DNA of 64,000 nt from Eucommia ulmoides (taxonomy: Eukaryota; Streptophyta; Magnoliopsida; Garryales; Eucommiaceae): positions 20,605,577 through 20,669,576 of the forward strand of contig CM028338.1 of assembly GCA_016647705.1 (NCBI GenBank), in the 5' to 3' direction. The notes below the pieces were generated by a model that was not told where the DNA came from, searched no databases, and was given only the letters and a program-made list of their open reading frames with translations. Below are positions 23,111-33,296 of this stretch, piece after piece. The number at the start of each line of letters is the position of its first letter. Within the stretch, counting starts at the first letter, position 1. Position numbers and translations under genes: made by a program.

Positions 23111-24373
23111 CAAAGAGCCTCATGAACGGAGTGAGTAATGACAACTGAATCAATTTGTCCAAGGAAATATTTATATTGATACAAGAGATCATGAAAATAT
23201 AAATATTGGGAAATCAAATGATTAGTAGAATATGAAGGGAGATAGAGGGATGGTGGACGACGTTCCCGAGTCGGGTAACGAGGGGGACTAGGGTTAGATA
23301 TAATGGAAGATGGAAAGATACCTGAGTCCGGAGAGGTTGTTGGCTGGGGATTTGAGATATGTGGATGAGAAGAGTAAACCCGTATTGGGGTGGGTGGGGA
23401 GAAGGTGGTGGGTGTGATATGGGTAGAGAATGTATATCTAAGACAAGAATAAGACACAAAAGATGTTCCTCAATAGTGGTTGCCTCAAGAGGTGGAGAAC
23501 GTATTATACCAGAAAAATAGGGTACAGTTTTAAGGAACATAACATCGAGAGAATGGTAAGTATGGTAAATTACTAGATTATAGCACCTATATCCTTTCGA
23601 CATAGAAGAATACCTGAGGAAAACACACTGAATAGATTTATCATCTAACTCAGTGTGAGTAGGGCTCCGATTCTGGACAAAACACGTACAGCCGAAGATG
23701 CAGGGTAATATAGAGGAAAGGGTGCTAGTGGGTTGCGGTATATGCATGGGTATTTTTCCTATAAGGACACGACTCGATGTGCGATTAACAAGATAGGCAG
23801 TAGTAAGAACTACCGTGTGTCAAAAAGATTTGAGAACATTCATTCCTCGCAAAAGATAATGGACTACAGACATGATGTGATGGTTCTTACATTCCGTCAC
23901 ACCATTTTTTTCAAGGGTGTTGGGACAAGTAAGTTGCTTAAGGATGCCTTACTTATTAAGGTCAACCCAAAATTCAACGGGTAAGTATTTTCACCCATTA
24001 TTGGACCCGATATTACAAATGACAATTTATATTGGGTTTTTATTATTTAAAGAAAGTGGGTAAAGTGAGTGTAAACCTCTTATTTGTGATTCATCAAATA
24101 AACCTAAGTACACCAACTATAATAATCCATGAAGGTGACATAGTAACGGTGTTTGGAAATGATTGTAATAGGAGAGGATCCCCAAATATCAGAATGGATG
24201 AGATCAAATACTTGGGAGGCAAGGTGCATGTAAGAAATGTAACAGGTGCGGGGGTGTTTAGACAATTCACAAACCACATATTGAAATTTAAAATCCTTGC
24301 AAACTTTATTAATAGACGAAAACAACCAACGTAAGTAATGAAAATTCGCATGTCCCAGACGGGCATGCCACAA
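23111..24373 (-). pseudogene. CopM integrase and integrase-RT linker
   Basis: Starting at 24373 the minus frame reads WHARLGHANFHYLRWLFSS, the GAG-pre-integrase/zinc region (H...H, then C and C further on), then FDLIHSDIWG with the first catalytic Asp and FMDYYSW. In shifted frames follow LVNRTSSRVLSYR (about 23770) and similar core pieces. From 23457 to 23110 comes a Pro/Ser-rich linker (PPTPIRVYSSHPHIS, RYPTRERRPPSLY) ending near VEMDAL of RT. The integrase would insert the DNA copy. It is broken by multiple stops. Parts of 23700-24090 are nearly unreadable. Confidence 0.75.
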
Positions 24374-24990
24374 GTTTAAATTTTTAAATGAACAAATAGA
24401 AGAATAAAAAATAGGTAATCCAAAAGCTTGGATACTAGAAGGTGGGACGGCTAGATGTGGAGGACTTCCGAAATAGTAAAGACCATCGCATTCATATCAT
24501 CTGCTAAAAATCTTCCTTATAGTTAGGTCTTGTAAGAATTAATGGTCAGGTAAGAATACAACTGTGCAGTTATGATTTTTAGCAAGATGACTAAGCGATA
24601 TAAGATTATAGTTAAATTTAAGAACATAGTAAATAGAGTGAAAAGTGATATCTAGGGGATAAACCGGCATCTTCCTAACAATGAATAATGATAGAGGTAC
24701 TATCTGCAATACACAAAAATTGGTTGATAGGTGAAACATGAGAGGTAAAGGTAGAAAACTCACCAGTCATTTGATTGTTAGCCCTGAAGTCCAAAATCAA
24801 AGTAGGGTAACCAAACTTAACATGGAGCGCAGTAAGAGTACCCGAGGCAAGAGCAGTTGTTGGTCTGAAAGACGATGCCAAAGTGGTTAACTGAGCCAGA
24901 AGTTGGGCAATTTGGGCTTGGACGTGGGAAAGATTAAGGAGAGCTGGTGGTGGATTTGTCGGACCGGGGACAATATCAGTAATAGCACCA
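24374..24990 (-). pseudogene. CopM protease region
   Basis: On the minus strand (24881-24675) the frame reads LILDFRANNQMTGEFSTFTS and HVSPINQFLCIADSTS. This is the copia aspartic protease region, where the family reads LDSGA-x-x-HMTG. Here the active-site DSGA has become DFRA, so the catalytic Ser-Gly is lost. Downstream, 24760-24540 reads PLSLFIVRKMPVYPLDITF and NLISLSHLAKNHNCTVVFLP, the usual bridge to the GAG-pre-integrase domain. Confidence 0.75.
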
Positions 24991-25801
24991 GTACGTGGTA
25001 CTCATTTTCTTTTTCTCCTGCCTAGGTTTTGAGGTTTTTAACTCTGGATGAAGGTTATAATAGCAATCAATGTGATAACCAGGCTTTTATCAATGCTGAC
25101 ATTATGGTCGTGTTCCTGATTGGCGAGGACCGGAGAAGCCCAAAAAGGCTAGTTGCTCAAGAACATAATGAATAACTTCAGGTAGGAGAATGAGTCGGCA
25201 TTTTGAATCATTATCGATAATAGAAAATGCACTATATAGATCAGGCATCGGTGACGATGATCCTGACGCTTGGACTCGATCTCTGTAACATTCTCAGGGA
25301 ATTCACTCAGAGGTTCATACTGCTGAAGTTTCTCCTACCGAGTTTGAAGGTACCCAAAGTAATATGCAACTAATAGTCCCAATGATGCCTGGGAGGCATG
25401 AGAGATCTCATGGTAGTTCTCTGAAATCTAAGATTCACTGTGAGAATGGGCATACATCTTTGTAAGAGCATACCACAAACCTTTGACAGTCTCGTAGAAC
25501 ATGAACATATTATAAATCCATTATTCAATAGAATTGAAGATCCACCTGAGGATGCAACAATTATAGCATTCCACTGAGTAATCTTGGGATCGTTCATATT
25601 TAGTTGTGGCTTAGTTCTATCGAGCCATCTAGTCGTACGTCTTGTACCAAGGTAGAGACGGAGGGAGCGAGACCAGGCATGAAAATTCACTCCATTGAGT
25701 AAGATGGTTGTAACACGTTGGGCTGTGGCCTTAGTTGTACGTGTAGAATGTGAAGCAGGTGGGTAGTTGTGCAACAGGAACAGTTTTAGATGGGATGTCA
25801 C
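24991..25801 (-). pseudogene. CopM gag
   Basis: The minus frame reads RVTTILLNGVNFHAWSRSLR and LYLGTRRTTRWLDRTKPQLN then DPKITQWN (about 25730-25560), a typical copia Gag N-terminal domain (NYxxWSxxxxxxL). In another frame it continues WYALTKMYAHSHSESQISE and EISHASQASLGLLVAYYFG, the UBN2-like part of Gag. The first codons of gag appear to lie on the far side of the Ath5 LTR (32541-32518). Gag assembles the particle. At least three frame changes make this copy inactive. Confidence 0.8.
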
Positions 25802-26884
25802 TGATAGGTTGAATTTACTTATATATTTTTAAGCCGAATTTGGTAGTTTTCGAGTGTTTTTGTAATGTTTTAAATTGTTTATTTCTTTTTATGTAAATCA
25901 GGTGTAGGGATGAAAATGGTGGATAATCAAGCAAATTAGTAGGAAGTCGGTGGAGAAAAGTTGAAAAAGATCCAAGAAAAGAAACTGCAGCGATGAGCCC
26001 CATTACTATAGCGCTAGCGTCAAGGGCTACTGACCCTTGACCGTTGTAGCGGTGAAGAGTCAGTAGGCCTTCTGCCTAACCACCGCTGCAACGATGGCCT
26101 TTATCATTACAGCAATAAAAGGGAAGAAGCCCGACTGACCTCCCATCACTGCAGCAACCCGACATCACTTGGCAAAGATATGTTTGGGATATTTTTAGAT
26201 ATTTTTTTTTATCTCTATGATATCCACCCATTCCCTACACCTATAGAGGACATTTTGGGGAACATTTTTGGAAATATTTGGGATCTCAAGATCAAGAACC
26301 AAGAGGAGAAATCATCAAGAGGAGAAGATAAAACATTCTTAAAGCCGATTTCGCGGAAGTAAAACCATTCACTTCAAGATTTGTTTTCCATTCTTTGTTT
26401 CTCTCTTTGTTCTTCAACTTTTTATATTGTATGATGATATTATTCTCATGTAATGTTGAATATGTGGTTATGATCATGAGTAGCTAAGTATCTATTGTCT
26501 AGGGATTGAATTAGTTCATGAAAACTATGTTCGTTTGAATTGTTGTTTCGTTAACGGTTGTTCATTTGCATTCGATTGTGTTTGCCATTTCATTACATCC
26601 ATTATATGCTTGTTATGATATTGTGGTTGGTTTGAGAATATGGGGTTCGACACTCGGGAGAGGTGATAGGTGTAAAATACTTACGTATTTCCAAATCGGT
26701 TTTGTTAGTTTTCGAGTACGTTTATAGTTATTTTTATGTGTTTTAATTAGTTTTCATACTTTTTGTATAAATCATGTGTATGGGGCATAAAGATAGGAAA
26801 CTGGAGCGAAAAAGATGAGATCGAACCAAAGCGAATCGAAGTTACGGTGAATAAATAAGCTCGGAGGCTAAAATATGAAACAGG

Positions 26885-27180
26885 CCCACCGCCTAGGCGT
26901 CTAGACCACCGCCTAGGTGGTGAAGAAGCTGAGAAAAAAGCAAAATGTTACTGACGGATGAATACCTAGGTGAAGATTCCTTCGCCTAGGCGGAAATCCA
27001 GTAGAAAACGAAGATGAGCTACTGACAACCGCTTGCCTAGGCGAAGATTCTTTCGCCTAGGCGAGAATCCAACAAAATGTTCTTCCACGTCCAACACCTA
27101 CTTCACTGCCTAGGCGGTCAGCCGAACCAACCTAACTTCGCCTAGGCAAAGTTTTCTTCGCCTAGGTGGAAATCCCCTAC
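26885..27180 (+). promoter_or_regulatory. CGCCTAGGCG palindrome array upstream of the Ath4 TATA box
   Basis: About ten CCTAGG cores lie in under 300 bp, most within CGCCTAGGCG or CGCCTAGGTGG, arranged as pairs 15-20 bp apart. The last is about 60 bp upstream of TATAAATA (27233). Each core is a perfect palindrome, and neighbours can pair with each other. The 3' LTR has a shorter array (about 30680-30868). Confidence 0.85.
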
Positions 27181-27232
27181 ACAGTCTTGAGATATTTTTA
27201 GATATTTTTAGGATATTTTGGTTATAAATACC

Positions 27233-27240
27233 CCCTCTCC
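27233..27240 (+). promoter_or_regulatory. Ath4 5' LTR TATA box
   Basis: TATAAATA followed by CCCCCTCTCCTCC, a CT-rich initiator region typical of plant promoters. The same motif lies at 30910-30917 in the 3' LTR. Confidence 0.75.
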
Positions 27241-28396
27241 TCCCCCTTCTCCGGCCTCTCTCTTGCTCTCTTGCATTTTTTAGCCCCTTAGTCTATATCT
27301 AAGGGTATATTTAGGAGTTTTAGAGGTGGATCTCACATCCCGAAGTGGAGAAGACGGCGAATCGATCGTTGAGCGTTCTTAGCGGTTTATCTTCGGACGA
27401 GGCTAAGTTCTTCTATTGTTTTTCCTTATTTATTTATGTTAGGATCATATGAGCATGTTTAGCTCAATTTATATGTTTATGCGGCTATGGCCACGAGTTA
27501 AATATGGATTGTAGTAGGGATTAACGGTATATTTATAAATATATTTGTTTGGATGATTTCGGTGTTGCGTTTATGTTTGTTCTTCGTAGTTTGATTGTGA
27601 TTATCGTATTGTTTGTTTATTATGATTAGAATGGTAAATGGAGAATACGGGATTTTGACAAACCTCGGATTCGGATTAGGGTAAACAAACGCCACGATTC
27701 TATAACCCGGTCGAGGTTTGAATCGTGGACAATCGATGACGTTGGGGTAAGACGCACGCGACCCAGGGTCGTTAAGACATTGAGGGGGACTTAATGGTTG
27801 ACACAAAGTTGCGTTATATCCCTCGTCTTACACTCGAGAGAGGTGGAGAGGGAGTTTTAAAACGAAGATTGTCGATAGGGTAAATACAACGCGGCGATCC
27901 AATAACCCGGGAGGGAGTTGGATTGTGTTCAATCAATGATGCTGGGTGAGACTCACGTGACTTAGGGTCGTTAAGATGTTGAGGAGAACTTCTTCGTTGA
28001 CTCGAAGTCATGTATTCCCCCATCTTACACTAGGGACAGGTGGCGGTGGAGTTTACGTACCGAGGTTGTCAAATAGGTCGAACACCGTAAACGTGAGTAA
28101 ATCAAGATCGAACACGTATTTGTAAACACATTAATCCCTAGGCAATTATTTACCCTAAAACATATTAACATAATAGTGTAGTTAATTTAGGTTATATTAG
28201 TATTAGATTAATTAATTAAATACATTTGTTTTTTTCCTAGATAAAATTAGGTCACGACAAACGCGGTATTCGATAGTAACGACACCAATCCCTGTGGATG
28301 CGATAACCCAATCTTAACGATCACACTATACTAAAACTTAAATCTCGTATACCTGCGAGTGTAAGTAGCGGCGTATTTTATGCTTTACCAAGTTTT

Positions 28397-28414
28397 TGGC
28401 GCCGTTGTCGGGGA
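28397..28414 (+). promoter_or_regulatory. Ath4 primer binding site
   Basis: TGGCGCCGTTGTCGGGGA, one base from TGGCGCCGTTGCCGGGGA, the complement of the plant tRNA-Asp 3' end that Athila elements use. It lies six bases after the LTR end. Confidence 0.85.
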
Positions 28415-28521
28415 TTGTTTTGATGTTATTGTCAGAGAAATGAGGTAACGGCTCAGGACTTAAGTTTTAGATAGGAAAAGCAAGTTTATCGTATTCTAGT
28501 CCCGTCAATGTAACAAGTTTT

Positions 28522-28539
28522 TGGCGCCATTGCCGGGGA
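28522..28539 (+). promoter_or_regulatory. Second primer-site copy in Ath4
   Basis: TGGCGCCATTGCCGGGGA, preceded by the same CAAGTTT context as the first site and lying 125 bp downstream. It too differs by one base, a different one, from the tRNA-Asp complement. Confidence 0.85.
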
Positions 28540-28565
28540 TTGGCAAAGTGGTTATTGTCGATATC

Positions 28566-28647
28566 GTGAGTAAATGACCTGATTTTAATTTAGGCATTTC
28601 TTTGTATATAATTTTTGTCTGTAGTTTTGTTTTTGTTTCTTATGCAG
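28566..28647 (+). other. Leader intron of Ath4 (predicted)
   Basis: Donor ATC|GTGAGTAAA and acceptor TTTCTTATGCAG|G enclose 82 T-rich bases. The same donor and acceptor flank 89 bases at the same place in Ath3 (34698-34786), just before the gag start. Conservation of both splice sites with a diverged interior suggests a functional intron in the leader. Confidence 0.5.
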
Positions 28648-28935
28648 GTACTTGCCGATATTAGATCATCGGGTATTGATGCATCCCTTTCGACGGGATT
28701 CCAAGTCGTTTTATGTTGCTTGGCCAAGCACATAAGGCAATAAGGTGTTTCGTTGAGAGATTGAGCCATTCAAAGAAAAACCTCGCCAATCTGGAGGGCG
28801 TTCTGAAAATGTTGGGCCGAGGACATTAAACCACGCGCTTCTTGGGAGGCAACCCAAGGTCAAAATAAGTTAAATCCGTTACATCCGACTTGATTTGGAG
28901 GTGAGACCCTCTCGCCTCCCAGGTAAGTGTTCTAA
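28648..28935 (+). pseudogene. Ath4 gag start fused to the 3' internal region
   Basis: An ATG at about 28679 begins MHPFRRDSKSFYVAW, matching the Gag start of Ath3 (HFFQRDSKPFY). After a few codons the frame stops. The text then matches the end of the Ath3 coding region (NLANLEGVL and a conserved block up to CGCCTCCCAGGTA). So nearly all of gag and all of pol were deleted. The product would be a short nonsense peptide. Confidence 0.6.
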
Positions 28936-30431
28936 ACACCCTTCGCCCGCATGCTTTAAATTTCATATGTTGAGATTGATGATTGGGAACACTGAGGACA
29001 CTGTCCATTTTGAGTTCGGAAATGATGTGTAGTATTTAGTATTGTTAGTTTATGTGTTATCGTTTTTTTGTTTTTTATTTTTATTTTTTTCGTATTGCAT
29101 GTGTGTTTAGGTTAGAATATGTTTATGTTTTTGTGTTGTTGTTTTCATGCTGAGTTTTGTGTTGATCTGGGTCGTTATCCAATTATGATAACTACCCCTG
29201 GTTGTTTTCAAGGTTAAGGGTAATACCCATGCATGTGTGATTCTGTGTGCTTGACTATGTTTTTTGGAAAAAATTATTATAGATCCTAATTTGCACGAGC
29301 ACATAGACTCAATGTATTTATATTCAATTGATTTGAAGACAATTATCGATTAGCTAAATTCATGACACATTAAGGATTCTAGAACTTGATTGAGGGGAAG
29401 CTTGAGGCGAAATCCTAGGCGAGGTAGTTCAGGAGACGTGATTTAGGCATTCTCTTTGTCGCTTGAGCCTTTGAAGCCTACCTTGTAACATGATTATCCC
29501 TCGTCACCCTGTCCAAGCCTAAATGAAAATTCAATTCAGAACACATAAACCAATACCATGGCCAATTGAATTTCTTCCAGTCCTTTATCGCTAAACCAAA
29601 GGCACAATTTAAACGAATCAAGTTAGCATTCATTATGCTACTTGAAGTGAGCGGTTGGGTTTAGGGAGAACTTATAATTGGTTTGGTATTTAAGTACTCA
29701 CTTGTCATTTTTCGTTTGTATTTGACACACCCCTTCAATTGTAACAATCAAATAAATTTAGGGGTGTGTTCGTTGAAAAGAAAAGGGAAAAAAAAAAAAA
29801 AAAAAAAAAAAAAGAATCAAATGTAAATACGGTTTTTATTTCCGTTTCTTTTGACAAGTGAGTACGTCGGTCTTAAATGCATGTTCGAGATTGTTTCCAA
29901 TCTTTCTATGGGGATTCGAGAGTGAATGTGTCAAGCGTTGAATCTTGGGTAACGTTAACCCGTTTTCTATTCCAAATTACCCTTGGCCAAATATACCAAA
30001 ACCGAACCAAGTCCTAATGATCTTCATGAACTACTAAACCTACATTAGTGGAGAGTAGACCCTAATCCAGCTTATGGTAGTCCTTAACTCATAAATTTTG
30101 TTGGGGGATAATCCAATCCGATCGTTGTATAGCCATATTATTGAGTCTCGCACTAACACGTTTACAGGATCTAGAATAGTGTTCCCCATTATTGCATGTC
30201 AAAAATCTAGAACATCACATGATGTGTGTTACCGCCTGAAATCGATTTAACTAGCGGTTGTTGAGGGCAATAATAAATAGGCCGTTAGAAGAAGTCAAAA
30301 CTCGCATGTTGTTATGTGTAGATTGTTTTTAGGTTGTTTGTTATTTAATTTAGTTTATTGTTTATTGTATTTTTCATTTTAGTATGTATGTTTGGCTCAA
30401 GAACTAGCCAAATTCTGAGTTTAGGGGTATT
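28936..30431. other. Ath4 3' internal non-coding region, with poly-A run
   Basis: About 1.5 kb of non-coding DNA homologous to 35890-37205 (Ath3) and, inverted, to 39860-41480 (Ath2) and 57869-59450 (Ath1). Landmarks are GAGGACACTGTC, CACGAGCA-ATAGACTCAATG, TTTAGGGAGAACTTAT and the sequence before TGATAGG. A run of 26 A lies at 29788-29813. The conservation over four copies is strong for DNA with no ORF. Confidence 0.6.
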
Positions 30432-32074
30432 TGATAGGTGTAAAATACTTACGTATTTCCAAATCGATTTTGTTAGTTTTCGAGTATATTTATAGTTATT
30501 TTTATGTGTTTTAATTAGTTTTCATACTTTTTGTATAAATCAGGTGTGTGGGGCATAAAGATAGGAAACTGGAGCGAAAACAATGAGATCGAAGCAAAGC
30601 GAGTCGAAGTTACGAAGCAAAGCGAGTTGAAGTTACGGTGGATAAACAAGCTTGGAGGCTAAAATATGAAACAGGCCTACCGCTTAGGTGTCCAGACCAC
30701 CGCCTAGGTGGTGAAGAAGCTGAGAAAAGAGAAATATTACTGACGACCGCTCGCCTAGGCAAAGATTCCTTCGCCTAGGCGAAAATCCAACAGAATGTTC
30801 TTCCACGTCCACCGCCTACTTCACCGCCTAGGCAGTCAGCCGAACCGATCTAACTTCGCTTAGGCGGAAATCCCCTGTACAGTCTTGAGATATTTTTAGA
30901 TATTTTGGTTATAAATACCCCCTCTCCTCCCCCTTCTCCGGCCTCTCTCTTACGCTCTTGCATTTTTTAGCCCCTTAGGCTATATCTAAGGGTATATTTA
31001 GGAGTTTTAGTGGTGGAGTCATCCCAAAGTGGAGAAGACGGAGAATCGATCGTTGAGCATTCTTAGCGGTTTATCTTCGAACGAGGCTAAGTTCTTCGAT
31101 TGTTTTTGCTTATTTCTTTATCTTAGGATCATGTGAGCATGTTTAGCTCAATTTATATGTTTATGCGGCTATGGCCATGAGTTAAATATGGATTGTAGTA
31201 GGGATTAACGGTATATTTATAAATATGTTTGTTTGGATGATTTCGGTGTTGCGTTTATGTTTGTTCTTCATAGTTTGATTGTGTTTAACGTATTGTTTGT
31301 TTATTATGATTATAATGGTAAATGAAGAATATAGGGTTTTGACAAACCCCAGATTCGGATTAGGGTAAATAAACGCCATGATTCTATAACCCGGTCGGGG
31401 TTTGAATCGTGGACAATCGATGATGTTGGGGCAAGGTGCACGTGACCTAGGGTCGTTAAGACATTGAGGGGGACTTCTTCGTTGACATAAAGTTGCATTA
31501 TATCCCTCGTCTTACACTCGGGAGAGGTGGGGAGGGAGTTTTAGAATGGAGATTGTCGATAAGGTAAATACAACGTGACGATCCAATAACCTGGGAGGGA
31601 GTTGGATTGTGTGCAATCAATGACACTAGGCGAGACTCACGTGACCTAGGGTCATTAAGACGTTAAGAGGGACTTCTTTGTTGACTCAAAGTCATGTATT
31701 CCCCTGTCTTACACTCGGGAGAGGTGGCGGTGGAGTTTACGTACCGAAGTTGTTATATAGGTCAAACACCGTAAAAGTGAGTAAATTAAGATCGAACATG
31801 TATTTGTAAACACGTTAATCCCTAGGCAATTCTTTACCCTAAAACATATTAACATAATAGTGTAATTAATTTAGGTTATATTAGTATTAGATTAATTAAT
31901 TAAATACATTTATTTTTCGCCTAGATAAAATTAGGTCACGACAAACGCGGTATTCGATAGTAACGACACCAATCCCTGTGGATACGATAACCCGATCTTA
32001 ATGATCACACTATACTAAAACTTAGACCTCGTATACTTACGAGTGTAAGTAGCGGCGTATTTTATGCCCTACCA
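30432..32074 (+). repeat. Ath4 3' LTR
   Basis: A 1,643-bp LTR, shorter than the 5' copy mainly because one ~70-bp unit and part of another are missing from its CGCCTAGGCG array. It also has a private tandem duplication of 23 bp, GAAGCAAAGCGAGTYGAAGT plus TAC (30591-30636). Confidence 0.9.
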
Positions 32075-32517
32075 AGAGGTAACCCCGGATTTCTGACTAG
32101 GGTTTAAACACAACGCGACGATCTAATAAATCGGGAGATTATTAGAAATGTGCAGTCCGTGAGGTTGGTGCGAGACTTATGTGATCATTTAGACGCTAGA
32201 TAGGGATATCAATGTTGACACAATTCGCATATTCATTCACTTTACACTCGAGAGAGGTAGTTAGTAAGTTTTCGATACCTAAATTATTGGATAGTTTGAA
32301 TACCGTTAATGTAAACTAGACTAATTTAAACATGTTTAAGTGAACGAAGTTAATCCCTAGATTATTTATACCCATAAAAATCATTATTAGTATTGTAGTT
32401 TAATTTGTTACAATTTTATCCAATTCCTGTGGATACAACAATCCTACTCATTATTATTCTATTAAAACTTGACCTGTACACTTGCGAAAAAAGTAGCGAT
32501 GAATAATTCTACTACCA

Positions 32518-32794
32518 GTCACCTTATTTTCCAAAGGCCATGGAGACAGATGAGATAAGATCGTAGCAATGAAACAATCGGACAAATGCTTAGTAAGATG
32601 GACTGGACTCCTAAAAAGAAGGGACAATATGAGAAGGGTAACCAAGGACATAATTACCAAATCATACAATAAATAGAAGACATGGTCATGTATTTAAGAC
32701 ATCCATAACACCAACTGTTGAAGAACAATAGCAACAAGCAGCAAAGATTTATGGACGATGAACAATCTGCAACTTGCAGTTGTGGACAACTTGC
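32518..32794 (-). pseudogene. CopM leader and gag start codon region
   Basis: On the minus strand this segment ends TCTCCATGGCCTTTGG...GTGAC and, with the Ath5 LTR removed, runs into the gag reading DIPSKTVPVAQLPT at 25801. The ATG at 32541-32539 has a good plant context (TCTCCATGGCC) and would be the gag start, although a TAA follows five codons later. Its right edge is the start of CopP. The remainder of the leader is at 52368-52777. Confidence 0.5.
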
Positions 32795-33025
32795 TGATAA
32801 AACGTGATCCTAGTCCAAGTCCTAGTCTCCACAATTTCCACATGCAACCCACACTCCAACTCTCCATAGTGATTACATCCTAACCACATCTTCTATTTTG
32901 TGGTTTTCATGCATTAGGGGTTATTATACTTTTAGAACTTTACTTGTTGATAACATTTCATATACACTGTAATATAAATTGGTTGAAAACTTTGATGGAT
33001 AAAGTAAGCCATTTTTCTATTGTCA
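32795..33025 (+). repeat. CopP 5' LTR
   Basis: A 231-bp LTR, TGATAAAACGTGATCC ... TTCTATTGTCA. It matches 51364-52367 once the insertions in that copy are removed. Confidence 0.85.
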
Positions 33026-33039
33026 TATGATATTCTTTA

Positions 33040-33051
33040 TGGTATCAGAGC
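33040..33051 (+). promoter_or_regulatory. CopP primer binding site
   Basis: TGGTATCAGAGC, the standard complement of initiator tRNA-Met used by copia elements, 14 bases after the LTR end. Confidence 0.9.
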
Positions 33052-33102
33052 TTCGACTGTCTTGAATAGATTTCTTCTTCACTTCTTATCTCTATCTTCA
33101 AA

Positions 33103-33296
33103 ATGTATACTCCATCTTCTCCTCAATCAAATTCTACTTACCGCTGAAATTTCTTCTCAAATAGGAGGTCAATTGAGGGATCTCTCAATCAACAACACAA
33201 AGTTATTTGTCAATTGTGTGACAAAATAGGCCACGCCGGTAAGGTTTTTTGCTCAAAATTGAAACCAATCCACCAACAATCAATGTCGCAGGCTAA
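33103..33296 (+). pseudogene. CopP gag relic with zinc knuckle
   Basis: An ATG at 33103 starts MYTPSSPQSNSTYR and hits a stop. A few dozen bases later the frame reads ICQLCDKIGHAGKVFCSKLKP, a CCHC knuckle with one residue too many before the last Cys. Most of gag between is deleted. The frame continues HQQSMSQAN up to the Ath3 insertion and resumes MIASTDDTSNG at 37217, leading into protease. Confidence 0.7.

Larger units (their letters stand above)
26664..28390 (+). repeat. Ath4 5' LTR
   Basis: A 1,727-bp LTR with U3 array of CGCCTAGGCG palindromes (about 26885-27175), TATAAATA at 27233-27240, and closing blocks shared with Ath3 and Ath5 (ACACTCG-GAGAGGTGG, TAATCCCTAGG, ACGCGGTATTCGATAG, CCTGTGGAT). 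Confidence 0.9.
26664..32074 (+). mobile_element. Ath4: non-autonomous Athila-type element with both LTRs
   Basis: The element starts TGATAGG at 26664 and ends CTACCA at 32074, with the exact duplication AGAGG (26659-26663 and 32075-32079). The 5' LTR is 26664-28390 and the 3' LTR 30432-32074. The internal region is only about 2 kb and has no pol. It holds a primer site, a second copy of that site, a leader intron, the first codons of gag fused to the far 3' internal region, and non-coding DNA. The LTRs are very similar over most of their length, so the insertion is fairly recent. It must have been moved by proteins from another Athila. Confidence 0.9.
25802..32517 (+). mobile_element. Ath5: Athila-type solo LTR, split by Ath4
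   Basis: The LTR starts TGATAGG at 25802 and ends ACTACCA at 32517, with the exact duplication GTCAC on both sides (25797-25801 and 32518-32522). It lies in the CopM gag start. The LTR proper is 25802-26663 plus 32080-32517, about 1.3 kb. Ath4 is inserted between, at CTCGGGAGAGG|TAACC. It follows the layout of the other Athila LTRs here (TTTTCGAG near the start, CACTCGGGAG, ACACAACGCGACGAT, TAATCCCTAG, CCTGTGGATAC, ACTTGCG near the end) but has diverged. Its U3 has CTGCAGC/CCGCTGCAACG-type motifs in place of the CGCCTAGGCG array. Confidence 0.85.

Noticed and set aside
26885..27180. CGCCTAGGCG arrays look at first like a CRISPR array
   Set aside because: Units are themselves palindromic, spacers are short, irregular and repeated, and the arrays lie in LTRs of plant retrotransposons.
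28397..28539. tRNA-like sequence at the Athila primer sites
   Set aside because: Only the 18 bases complementary to the tRNA 3' end are present. No cloverleaf can be drawn.
32523..32700. Plus-strand reading with MDWTPKKKGQYEKGNQGHNY, suggestive of a copia gag tail
   Set aside because: The minus strand of the same segment fits the CopM leader and gag start, in continuity across the Ath5 LTR. The plus reading has stops and no knuckle.
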